Below, piece by piece: positions 4,872-12,858 of a stretch of DNA of 27,687 nt. Positions within the stretch are counted from its first letter, which is position 1, and each line of letters starts with the position of its first letter. The notes beneath the pieces are model-generated. The model saw only the letters and a list, made by a program, of their open reading frames with translations, had not been told where the DNA came from and ran no database searches. Made by a program: the position numbers and the translations under genes. The DNA is taken from positions 1 to 27,687 of the IMG/VR virus record IMGVR_UViG_3300028400_000026; one strand, written 5' to 3'. The stretch is from a virus.

Positions 4872-6191
4872 TTATGCTGCATAGAAGCTGACATTTATAT
4901 ACAGCCAATTATTATTCGTTAAAGCAATCCAGTGTGTTTTTAATATTCCAACTGAATCAATTCTTGTCCGGTATTCCCCAGCATTGTCTGGACCAATAGA
5001 GCTTATCATTACAGTAGAAACTGGGCGATACCCTACAGGTAACTGCGTTATCACAGTATTGGGAGTTATTGTTCCACCTGAGATCATCCCCTCAATCGTT
5101 ACCAACCCTTCTGAATTCTTCCAGTACGAAAGGTTTCCATATCCATTGCCATAATTAACCCATCCATTTTGCAATGTACATGGATACTTCGTCGGTGAAT
5201 TTTGTTTAATTCGTCCATTGTTCAATGTCCACACGTTATTGCCATCTACTGTGGCCATCAACACACCATTTCGCTTGAGCTCGAAGTTGCCGGCTACGGT
5301 TGACCTAAATTGCCACTCAGCATTCGCAATTAAAGAGAACATTGTGCTAGCTGTTGATGCTGTTTCTATTGAGAAGTATATGTTAGCTCCGTCATATCTC
5401 TTCATTCTTCCACCTGATGTTCCCCAAACTACGAAGTTCTCAACATACGTTCCATCAAGATTGCTTAGAAATCGTAAATTGTTTCCATTATTAACTATCT
5501 TCCAGTTTGAAGCATCAGTATCTGTAAATTGAATCGCTGGTGACAATCCTTCGATTGTGAAGTATCCTGAATCTAGAAAATGGTATCTATCAACAAACCC
5601 AGTTGTCGGATCGTTTGGATTGGTTGTTGTATTAACCGAGATCGTCAGTTTAGCCTGATCAGCTTGTACTTTGAAATCAGCTGAGTTGTTCGAAATGTCA
5701 CTAAAGATGATATTTGGCTGATAGCTTTCAATGACTAAGCTTGTATCTTTCCCACCATCTGAAAACAAACCGTCTGATTTTAATGTCAGTATTCCATTGT
5801 ATGATGGCGTTACTCCGTTTAAAGCGATACATGTTTTATTCGTTATTGCAACATCAGGTTGATTTAGTACCACATTATCAAGTTTATTGAAGTTATCAGC
5901 TAAACCAAAACTTGGCTCTTTATCATCTTTGTTTGGGAGATATAATCCCAAGTTAGCGCTAAAATCTTTATTAATTAGATATGGGACGTTAGGTTTAGTT
6001 GCTCCCTGGTACGTACTTGTCAGTGTAATTTGTGTATCGCTATCAACTGAAGCGATATAATAAAAAACATCATCTTCAATAACTTTAAAAGTATCACCGG
6101 GATCAACATTCGCTGTGAATTCTGTTGATGTTCCTGTTACTACAGCACTACCATTTGTTACTGAAACTGATCCAAAAGTGTATTGACTCAT
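4872..6191 (-). CDS. Tail fibre or tail spike protein
   Basis: It encodes 439 residues, with AAGGAG before the ATG at 6191, which also overlaps the upstream stop as ATGA. The N-terminal 85 residues (FGSVSVTNGSAVVTGTSTEF, then PGDTFKVIEDDVFYYIASV and TLTSTYQG) match a beta-rich module found at the start of many phage tail proteins. It probably attaches the protein to the tail. The middle is beta-rich with Asn, Thr and Ser. The C-terminal ~130 residues (about 310-439: WQFRSTVAGNFELKRNGV, then YPCTLQNGWVNYG, then a jelly-roll-like end) look like a receptor-binding tip. Its place between small tail genes and the YadA-like fibre supports a fibre role. The ligand cannot be told. Confidence 0.78.
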   Translation of the reverse strand: MSQYTFGSVSVTNGSAVVTGTSTEFTANVDPGDTFKVIEDDVFYYIASVDSDTQITLTSTYQGATKPNVPYLINKDFSANLGLYLPNKDDKEPSFGLADNFNKLDNVVLNQPDVAITNKTCIALNGVTPSYNGILTLKSDGLFSDGGKDTSLVIESYQPNIIFSDISNNSADFKVQADQAKLTISVNTTTNPNDPTTGFVDRYHFLDSGYFTIEGLSPAIQFTDTDASNWKIVNNGNNLRFLSNLDGTYVENFVVWGTSGGRMKRYDGANIYFSIETASTASTMFSLIANAEWQFRSTVAGNFELKRNGVLMATVDGNNVWTLNNGRIKQNSPTKYPCTLQNGWVNYGNGYGNLSYWKNSEGLVTIEGMISGGTITPNTVITQLPVGYRPVSTVMISSIGPDNAGEYRTRIDSVGILKTHWIALTNNNWLYINVSFYAA

Positions 6192-6370
6192 TTATTATTC
6201 TCCTTGTTGAGATGTTTTATTATTAATTTAATCACCATCCACATCTCATCAGGTGTTACGACATCATCACTTTCTACATGCTCGATGATCTCATCCAAAT
6301 CGTTATACTTTTTAGCTAGTGCTCTTGCATTTCCAGCTTTAATTTTAATTGTTTTATTATTTGTACTCAT
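6188..6370 (-). CDS. Small protein of unknown function in the fibre cluster
   Basis: It encodes 60 residues (MSTNNKTIKIKAGNARALAKKYNDLDE...). Its ATG at 6370 overlaps the upstream stop as ATGA, and its own stop overlaps the fibre gene's ATG the same way, so three genes are translationally linked. The sequence looks helical, with a basic first half and an acidic second half (DEIIEHVESDDVVTPDE). No motif is recognised. A fibre assembly or regulatory role is only a guess from position. Confidence 0.62.
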   Translation of the reverse strand: MSTNNKTIKIKAGNARALAKKYNDLDEIIEHVESDDVVTPDEMWMVIKLIIKHLNKENNK

Positions 6371-6774
6371 CTAACATAAACCCAAATTAATTTCTTTTCA
6401 TAATCCAAGTGATCAAACGCAAGCATATATTGCCCAATCGTGTCAAAACTAACTTCCAATTGCTGATCATCAATCAAGATTATGTCAGGTGTTTGCTTTG
6501 AATGAATCTTTACAGCAGTATCAATGGGAAGATTAAAAGATATCACTTCATCAATCTGTACATCGTAATGATCTTCGACATCAAATTGTTTTAATTTTAC
6601 AATCTCCCCATCGTTTAATTTGCAGCCAATTAAATCATGTGAAAAAACATCTTGCGGTATCTCATGTACGAAACGGTGCGGTTGTACATATGGCGGCGTT
6701 GTCGAATTAATTACTGATATAATTCTATTCTCTGTATCAGTTATTGCATATTTCTTTTCTTTTAAGTTGTGCAT
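6367..6774 (-). CDS. Tail-region protein of unknown function
   Basis: It encodes 135 residues starting MHNLKEKKYAITDTENRIISVI. The opening resembles the N-terminus of phage tail assembly proteins that begin with an annotation-like beta segment, but the rest has no clear match. It is beta-rich with repeated Asp/Glu. There is no Shine-Dalgarno; instead GATAAATA lies with its first base 13 nt before the ATG and overlaps the stop codon of the gpJ-like gene. The stop overlaps the next ATG (ATGA). Function is inferred only as tail or fibre related. Confidence 0.6.
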   Translation of the reverse strand: MHNLKEKKYAITDTENRIISVINSTTPPYVQPHRFVHEIPQDVFSHDLIGCKLNDGEIVKLKQFDVEDHYDVQIDEVISFNLPIDTAVKIHSKQTPDIILIDDQQLEVSFDTIGQYMLAFDHLDYEKKLIWVYVR

Positions 6775-6779
6775 ATTGA

Positions 6780-6787
6780 TATTTATC
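6780..6787 (-). promoter_or_regulatory. GATAAATA octamer at fixed distance from the 6774 start
   Basis: On the minus strand GATAAATA starts at 6787, 13 nt before the A of the ATG at 6774, and no Shine-Dalgarno is present between. It matches seven of eight positions of the T4 late -10 octamer and overlaps the TAA of the preceding gene. Confidence 0.5.
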
Positions 6788-9700
6788 GTTTGAGCAACAT
6801 TTCTTTGAAGTATAGGTTTAAAATCCCAACAACTTCAGCGTTAGGGTCATTTGCTGGATTAGCTGGATTTGGACGAATCAACAATTCTGTTTTTATATTT
6901 CCAGCATATCTATCGTATATCGTTGGATAATCGAAAGAAAATGCTAATGAAACATATTGCCTATCTGTAACACCAGCAACGGTATATCCTGAAATATAGC
7001 TAAATGGGAACAATGTTTGTTCAACCAATTGTTTTGTCGAATCGTATTGCTGTATTTCAGGTGGAGTATCTAGAGCGAGATTTCCCGTATAATTATGGTA
7101 AAGCCAGTCTGGATCTTCTGGATGTGGATCATTAACGTTCCAATCCCACCAACTTGGATATGTTCGTTCTTCCCATGAACGTTTTACAGCGATTTCAACA
7201 GGCATCGTATAGTTATATCCTGTGTTCTTCCAAAACTCGAACGTATAGAATAAATGAACACGTTTTCCAGCTAGTGTTGACTGATATATCTGAAAGTCAA
7301 ACAATAAGACAAAGCCATCTGTTGTTAAGGGAGCTTCATGTATTCCTTGATACGTCAAGATTTCATGTGTTTTTACACGCGTTGCTGCTTCATTAATCAA
7401 TTGATACTGGTACACTGAGTTATCAGCTATTGAATCTTGATTTACTGCATCAGTTGCTATCTGGTCGTTGGTAACAGCATTTGATTGCAACTGGGAAGTC
7501 CCAACTGAATTACTTTGTAAATGCGTTTGATCGACAATATTTGCAGCTAGCCCCGTTGCTGTTTCTACTAAAACCCCATTTTGATTTAAGTGATAACCTG
7601 TCAATGCGTCTTGCTTTACATGTGATCCATCAACAGCATTTGCGGCAAGCTGTGTTGAACCAACTGCATTGCTTGCAATAGAATCTCCGTTAACAGCATC
7701 TGTTGCTATCTGGTCATTCGTCACTGAATTTGTTTGAAGCTCGTTTGTTCCAACAGCATTTGGAGATATTAAGTCATTGGTAATTGCATCTGTTAGGATA
7801 TGGACTGTCGCAACTGAGTTATCTGCTATTGAATCGCTATTAACTGCATCTGTTGCTATCTGGTCATTTGTAACTGAATTTGTTTGTAACTGGGCTGTAC
7901 CAACAGCATTCTGAGTTATATGAACTGTACCAATTGCATCAGTTCTGATATTAACTCCATCAACGGCATTATTTGCTATTTGATCGTTCGTAACTGAATC
8001 ACTTTGAAGATGCGTCGTACCAATAGCGTTTGTTGAAATATGGTTACTGACTACTACGTCATTTGCAATCTGTGAACTTGAAGTGATCAGTTCTGTATTT
8101 GACAAGTTAAATGCATCGATTGCTCCTTGTCCTATTTCTTGTGATACCGTGGGGACTGTTACATTAAATGGACCAACATAATTAACACCACTCGGCTGTT
8201 CGAATCCAAATGCATCGTATGCCCCAATCCAAAACTTGTAAGTGTTACCTGGCGTTAGATTATTGATCCATATGTGAGTATCTTTTCCTTTGTATACGCA
8301 ATTTCCACTACCAACTTCTGTTCCATCTGGTGCAGGATCACTACCAGTCATCCAAACGACAATTCCTTCGAAATCATTATCATTTGTCACTGTCGTGTCA
8401 TATGTGATACCAATAGACTTGTACATCCCAGTGCCAACGACGTTCTGCAATGGTGCTGGTTTCGGGTTTGTTACATACAATGGGACTTTCTTTGCTGATC
8501 TTTGTCCCCAAACTGCTACGACACCGACCATAAACTTCAAGTTTCTACTTGGTGCCAATCCAGCTTTCTTGCTAAAACGTACATTCTGGTGATGTGTGAA
8601 TGTAATATTCGTTTTATTGGTTGTTAATGTTGTTAGCTTGATTGGATTAGAAGTGTCATCGACATTGAATACATCGATCTCATAATACCTAAGCCAATCG
8701 TTCGGTGAATCACCTGCATCTAGTCCTGTTACATCATTTCTTAAAGATATCCCATTCGATGTTGGAAGCCTCCACTTGATAGAACAATCTCTTCCAACAA
8801 ATTCAGCAGCATGTGGATTATCCCACCCCTCGTCGAGTTGCAATCCTGCTACGTTGGGGACACCAGCCTCATATTTCTCGAATGAAATCTTGTTCGGATC
8901 AACGTAATATTTGAAAGATATAGTTTCAGCTTTTACTTGTTGGGAAGGATGCAGCGGATTGAAAGTTATTCCTGTTGGGTTAAATTCAAAATCGATATAA
9001 TTAATATCACGCGAAACCTCAATGCTTGCAGAACTTCCATATGCATCAAATGTCCTCGTTGTACCAGTGCTTGGTTTTATAATAATCCTCGACCCTGTGC
9101 ATTGAATATTCTCCCAATTGAGAAATACATATATCTTCTGATCAACTACACTAGTTTTCGCTTTAATGTTAATGTTTTTTGCAATCAGTGATCTTCTATC
9201 CCAATATGAAGGCCCAACGTCGGGTATTCCATTAACTATGTTTGGAGTATTCGTTTCTCCTATTCCATTTTCCCATCCAAAGATAGAATATCCTTTCGTT
9301 TGTGGTTGATTGTCGGTTTCAAGTTGATAATATGAACTGTCTTCTTTTCTAGCTGTTATTATGATCTTGTCATCTTGTGTTTGTTCCAATGAAATGATCT
9401 TACAAATACGTGGCGAATCAAGAACATGGGAATTCGTAACTGATATAACATCACCCTTATTCACCACACAGCCCAAGAAATTAGTTTCAAATGATATGAT
9501 CTCCCTTGTATGCTTTTGTTTGTTATAAAGGAGATTTGCTATCTTGTGTGCCTGTGCTCTATTAGTAATTCCAGCTACTTCTACATGTGTAAATGGTGCA
9601 TTGCCTACTTTTGCTTGAGCTAGAATATAGTCATTATCACGATCTAGGTAACTGACTGATATTCCCGCTTGTGCTTGATCAGTCAAATATGTAACTGTCA

Positions 9701-11303
9701 TCGAATCACGAATAATGTTTTCTTCTGTAAATGCTTGGATTACTGGCTGATTCTCTTTGTCAATCACTACACCAAGCTTTCCGGTTGCCCAACTAATCTG
9801 CGCATTCCCTGCTGCTGCAATTAATTCTAAACACTCGCCAACTGTTGTTGGCTTATTGAATGTATAATTAAACTCAAATTGTTGTGAATCGCAATATGCC
9901 TTAAAGTCATCTATCGATGCTGTGTCGAGCTGATCCTGGGTAAATCCTCCATGCTCCATTGCGAATGATTTAAAGATGAGCCCGGGATTTCTGCTATATA
10001 ATCCTGCAACGGTTGCAGTTTCAACGATTGCGCTGACTTGGCCCAATGCTCCTCTTAATTGTGCGCTTGCTTTAGCTTTAATTGCTAATCGTTTTTGATT
10101 CGTATAGATCCCGGTATCAGGTTGAAAGCTACGTACTTGCAATACGTTAAGATTCATCGATCGTTTATTGTCATCTGATTTGCCTGATATCCTAGTAATA
10201 CGTACTTGATACTGATCAGCAGGGACATTTTTTGAGAAACTTTCTATGAATGGTTTTGCATCACCATTTTCAAATGTGATATTTCCGTTCGGGTTGATTG
10301 CAGGTACCTCTGCATATTCATATTGGACTTCACCAGTAAGTGCATTGTATGATTCCCCAGTAATCACCCTCTCCATTAGGATATACTTACTAAACGAGCC
10401 ATTGGAGAATATTGACCAATCTGTATCTGATACTTTTTTATATTCAATTTTAAATTCTATTTGCTGATCGTAATATTTCCCTTTTTTATTAATTGCAAAT
10501 AATACAAATTCAATGTCGATTGATATCCTTGTCGTATTTTCAGCAGTTGTTGCAATTATGAAGTCATTAGCATCGTTGAGAATACCACCTTGCGCTGTAT
10601 CAACGCATGCTGGGAATAGATCAATCTTCCCATCATTTCCACTTAACTGATATTCTATCTCATCGTAAGAATCGATTGGCTGATTGCCAACCTTTATATC
10701 AGTTACATTGATCCCCCCTTGCGGGATAAGTCCAAAACAATAAATTTGATACAAATACTGATCATCACCTGCATATTCGACATATGTTTGAGATACAAGG
10801 TCAGGTGCAACTCTAATTTTACCAACTGTTAATGGGATAACTTCACCATAACGGCTTCTGTTTGCTGCAACACCAGTTAACCTGAATCTTTCTTCCGGTG
10901 TTAGTACATCTGGATCTGTTCCAAATTTTATATACTTCGCTCCAACTCCCATTACTACTGAGGCAACGACTGTTGAAGTTACCGAATATGCTATTGAACC
11001 TTGTGCTAATCCCAATGCTCCTGCTGCGGCTCCGCCGGTGTATACCGCTGCTGCCGTTAATGCAAGAAGCGCTAAAGTTTGATTGAGCTCCCTTCCTCCA
11101 CCTGTTACACGTGGTACGACAATAATATTGTCATTATTTTTCAATTTAATTCGATCTACTTTCCCATTTACAATATACTGATATAGATCAACAGGATATC
11201 TTTGTAATAGCTGGGATTTCGATATCGTAATTTCTTTGTGATTTGTCGTGAGAAATGGGTTATCAACGACTGTGATATTCAAGTGATGTTCAAGTAATTT
11301 CAT
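6783..11303 (-). CDS. Tail tip/host-specificity protein, lambda gpJ-like
   Basis: This 1506-residue protein is the largest in the window. Residues 1-60 resemble the N-terminal part of gpJ-type tail tip proteins. A hydrophobic, Gly/Ala-rich stretch at about 70-125 is like the gpI/gpJ hydrophobic region. Then come the baseplate-hub-like domains (about 130-700, including MNLNVLQVRSFQP and NRAQAHKIANLLYNKQKHTREIISFETN) that are characteristic of lambda gpJ relatives. Fibronectin-III-like segments follow at about 800-1050, then a repeat stalk at about 1068-1300 and a beta-rich C-terminal end that probably contacts the receptor. There is no Shine-Dalgarno before the ATG; GATAAATA starts 14 nt upstream. 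It lies directly after the NlpC/P60-like gene, as in lambda-type tails. Confidence 0.9.
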   Translation of the reverse strand: MKLLEHHLNITVVDNPFLTTNHKEITISKSQLLQRYPVDLYQYIVNGKVDRIKLKNNDNIIVVPRVTGGGRELNQTLALLALTAAAVYTGGAAAGALGLAQGSIAYSVTSTVVASVVMGVGAKYIKFGTDPDVLTPEERFRLTGVAANRSRYGEVIPLTVGKIRVAPDLVSQTYVEYAGDDQYLYQIYCFGLIPQGGINVTDIKVGNQPIDSYDEIEYQLSGNDGKIDLFPACVDTAQGGILNDANDFIIATTAENTTRISIDIEFVLFAINKKGKYYDQQIEFKIEYKKVSDTDWSIFSNGSFSKYILMERVITGESYNALTGEVQYEYAEVPAINPNGNITFENGDAKPFIESFSKNVPADQYQVRITRISGKSDDNKRSMNLNVLQVRSFQPDTGIYTNQKRLAIKAKASAQLRGALGQVSAIVETATVAGLYSRNPGLIFKSFAMEHGGFTQDQLDTASIDDFKAYCDSQQFEFNYTFNKPTTVGECLELIAAAGNAQISWATGKLGVVIDKENQPVIQAFTEENIIRDSMTVTYLTDQAQAGISVSYLDRDNDYILAQAKVGNAPFTHVEVAGITNRAQAHKIANLLYNKQKHTREIISFETNFLGCVVNKGDVISVTNSHVLDSPRICKIISLEQTQDDKIIITARKEDSSYYQLETDNQPQTKGYSIFGWENGIGETNTPNIVNGIPDVGPSYWDRRSLIAKNINIKAKTSVVDQKIYVFLNWENIQCTGSRIIIKPSTGTTRTFDAYGSSASIEVSRDINYIDFEFNPTGITFNPLHPSQQVKAETISFKYYVDPNKISFEKYEAGVPNVAGLQLDEGWDNPHAAEFVGRDCSIKWRLPTSNGISLRNDVTGLDAGDSPNDWLRYYEIDVFNVDDTSNPIKLTTLTTNKTNITFTHHQNVRFSKKAGLAPSRNLKFMVGVVAVWGQRSAKKVPLYVTNPKPAPLQNVVGTGMYKSIGITYDTTVTNDNDFEGIVVWMTGSDPAPDGTEVGSGNCVYKGKDTHIWINNLTPGNTYKFWIGAYDAFGFEQPSGVNYVGPFNVTVPTVSQEIGQGAIDAFNLSNTELITSSSQIANDVVVSNHISTNAIGTTHLQSDSVTNDQIANNAVDGVNIRTDAIGTVHITQNAVGTAQLQTNSVTNDQIATDAVNSDSIADNSVATVHILTDAITNDLISPNAVGTNELQTNSVTNDQIATDAVNGDSIASNAVGSTQLAANAVDGSHVKQDALTGYHLNQNGVLVETATGLAANIVDQTHLQSNSVGTSQLQSNAVTNDQIATDAVNQDSIADNSVYQYQLINEAATRVKTHEILTYQGIHEAPLTTDGFVLLFDFQIYQSTLAGKRVHLFYTFEFWKNTGYNYTMPVEIAVKRSWEERTYPSWWDWNVNDPHPEDPDWLYHNYTGNLALDTPPEIQQYDSTKQLVEQTLFPFSYISGYTVAGVTDRQYVSLAFSFDYPTIYDRYAGNIKTELLIRPNPANPANDPNAEVVGILNLYFKEMLLKR
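7400..8100 (-). repeat. Stalk repeats in the gpJ-like C-terminal region
   Basis: Residues about 1068-1300 contain many short units of roughly ten residues of the form xxIxxxAVxxxx, such as NSVTNDQIATDAV (several times), NAVGTAQLQ and ADNSVATVHI. Such units form triple-stranded stalks in phage fibres. At DNA level the copies of VTNDQIA differ in codons, so they are older than the exact 18-bp and 25-bp repeats elsewhere in the window. Confidence 0.8.
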
Positions 11304-11304
11304 A

Positions 11305-11658
11305 TCAGTTATTTATCGAATATACTCCAACAAAACTAAGTGATAACTCCTCCATTTTTTCAAACGGGGTTAGAATTACTGATTTCGTTGCAATGAAATT
11401 ATGAAGTACATATGGATTATTATCGTATTTGAATATCACCCCAACATGAAACCTCCCACCTTTATCTTTGTATAATGCAACATTACCATCTTCGAGGTGT
11501 TCTGTTTGCTCAACATCTGGTGAATTAACATTATCCGGCAGTGATTTGTTAAATTCTCTTTTTAGTACATCATTAACAAAATCTTTGCAGTTATACGATG
11601 GAGAATATTTTGTCCCAATATATTTCAAATACCAGTGAGGGGTTTTATCTTTACTCAT
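11305..11658 (-). CDS. NlpC/P60-like tail peptidoglycan peptidase (gpK-like)
   Basis: About 117 residues, starting MSKDKTPHWYLKY. The ATG at 11658 overlaps the stop of the upstream gene as ATGA, which is preferred over an ATG seven codons earlier. The catalytic pattern of NlpC/P60 and related CHAP-type papain-fold enzymes is visible: Cys24 in YNCKDFV at the start of a helix and His71 in RFHVGVIF in a strand. The protein is short compared with lambda gpK and lacks its Mov34/JAB half. It sits between the minor tail protein and gpJ, where such an enzyme locally opens the cell wall during DNA entry. Confidence 0.75.
   Translation of the reverse strand: MSKDKTPHWYLKYIGTKYSPSYNCKDFVNDVLKREFNKSLPDNVNSPDVEQTEHLEDGNVALYKDKGGRFHVGVIFKYDNNPYVLHNFIATKSVILTPFEKMEELSLSFVGVYSINN
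11310..11317 (-). promoter_or_regulatory. GATAAATA octamer at fixed distance from the gpJ-like start
   Basis: GATAAATA is read on the minus strand from 11317, 14 nt before the A of the ATG at 11303. It lies within the last codons of the NlpC/P60-like gene, and there is no Shine-Dalgarno near the ATG. Confidence 0.45.
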
Positions 11659-12104
11659 AATAATCCAGGTGCTGTCCATTGGTCATAATATTGTGTAAGT
11701 ACAGGTTTGTTATATACATCTGTGAATGACAATCGTCCTGATATTGAATTTGCTGATACTGTTATATTTGTAAGATTGAGTTCAATAGACCATTCTATCG
11801 TTGTGGGGCTTGATAACAATGCATGTTCAAATTTTACTTTTGTACCTTCAAGATTCGTTGACGAGGTGATAGTCTGCGATAATTGAGTTCCTATGTTACT
11901 AATTACGATGTTTGACGTTGGTACACCTGAATCTGGCTGAGTGGGCTTCTGTACCTCAAAAGCTGTTCCTGTAAATCCATTGATATCTTCATTATTATTA
12001 ACGATTTTAATTTGTGACCCATCGCCAAATGTGATTGTGATGAAAGTTAAAACATAATCTGCCCCAGCTTCCATCGTTGTTCTGAAATTACTTGAATATG
12101 CCAT
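11655..12104 (-). CDS. Minor tail protein, DUF1833-like (gpL position)
   Basis: 149 residues, with GAGGTG before the ATG at 12104. The pattern MAYSSNFRTTMEAGADYVLTFITITFGDG followed by beta-rich segments is like the DUF1833 family, which replaces lambda gpL in many siphophages and caps the tail tip before the NlpC/P60 protein. The order (this gene, NlpC/P60, gpJ) agrees. The stop overlaps the ATG of the next gene. The family assignment comes from pattern memory and position rather than a search. Confidence 0.68.
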   Translation of the reverse strand: MAYSSNFRTTMEAGADYVLTFITITFGDGSQIKIVNNNEDINGFTGTAFEVQKPTQPDSGVPTSNIVISNIGTQLSQTITSSTNLEGTKVKFEHALLSSPTTIEWSIELNLTNITVSANSISGRLSFTDVYNKPVLTQYYDQWTAPGLL

Positions 12105-12431
12105 TTACACCTCAAACTCTGCTCTAAATGATACCGTCATGTGCTGATATGTCTGAAAAGTTGATGTTGAGTACCCACCAACAATTCTATAATCACGTGT
12201 TCCACCAGTTATTATATTTGGGAATGTGAACCAATCATGCCCATTGGTCTTATACCAACTGACAAATTGATCTGCTTGTGCTTTTGTCAACAGTATCTTG
12301 AAACTCGCAATGCCATAATGCTTTGTGAATCGATTTACTTGATGGATTGTCCCTGATTCCATTTCTGTTCTAACTGGCAATGTCTGCGAATGTTCTGTGT
12401 AATCTAGAATTTTTGTATATGCGAATGCCAA
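12105..12431 (-). CDS. Minor tail protein (gpM position)
   Basis: 108 residues beginning MAFAYTKILDYTEHSQTLPVRTEMESG. The start codon is TTG at 12431, supported by a GAGGGGG Shine-Dalgarno; there is no ATG nearby. The sequence (RFTKHYGIASFKILLTKAQADQFVSWYKTNG) resembles small minor tail proteins related to lambda gpM that follow the tape measure. It ends just before the DUF1833-like gene, with no gap. It is probably a tail tip component. Confidence 0.66.
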   Translation of the reverse strand: MAFAYTKILDYTEHSQTLPVRTEMESGTIHQVNRFTKHYGIASFKILLTKAQADQFVSWYKTNGHDWFTFPNIITGGTRDYRIVGGYSTSTFQTYQHMTVSFRAEFEV

Positions 12432-12432
12432 A

Positions 12433-12858
12433 TTATATTCCCCCTCTCATTGTTTGGAATATTGGGCCACGTGATCCTAAATCTTCCAATACAACATTCT
12501 GGACAAATGCCCTTCCATCAAAAGATGTTGAAATATCTGATTGCTGAATTGGGATAGAAGAATTATTCGTTATATTGAGTTTTACTTGAGGCTGAGTTGC
12601 AACTCCAAAACTACTTGCATTGTTTTGTCCAGCTACTCCATTTGCTACTCCATTTGCAATTCCCTGTTGCAATCCTTTTGTTATCCAACTGATCAATCCA
12701 CCATTCTCTTGTGAAAATAGCTGAGTCCACATTCTAGCTATCTCTGATCTTATTATCTGATTCGCAATTGATTGTAGAAAATCTGAGAAACTACTATCAG
12801 CTTGTTTTAACATTGCAATGAATTCATCAGCGAAAGAATATGCGAAGCTTGCGAATAT
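12433..12858 (-). CDS. C-terminal part of the tape measure, separated by an in-frame TGA
   Basis: Directly after the TGA at 12861-12859 the same frame continues for 141 codons without a stop: IFASFAYSFADEFIAMLKQ and then DFLQSIANQIIRSEIARMWTQLF. This is the kind of hydrophobic helical C-terminus seen in lambda-family tape measure proteins. The first ATG, at 12813, has no Shine-Dalgarno, so independent translation looks weak. Three readings are possible: readthrough of TGA, a nonsense mutation, or a sequencing error. With the gap filled, the whole tape measure would be about 819 residues. Confidence 0.7.
   Translation of the reverse strand: MFASFAYSFADEFIAMLKQADSSFSDFLQSIANQIIRSEIARMWTQLFSQENGGLISWITKGLQQGIANGVANGVAGQNNASSFGVATQPQVKLNITNNSSIPIQQSDISTSFDGRAFVQNVVLEDLGSRGPIFQTMRGGI

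Noticed and set aside
8290-8592. Plus-strand 100-residue ORF within the gpJ-like gene
   Set aside because: Antisense shadow of a conserved tail gene, with no start signal or recognisable motif.
11305-11658. NlpC/P60-like gene as the phage endolysin
   Set aside because: Its position between minor tail and gpJ genes, with coupled translation, marks it as a tail component; no endolysin is visible near the putative holin.
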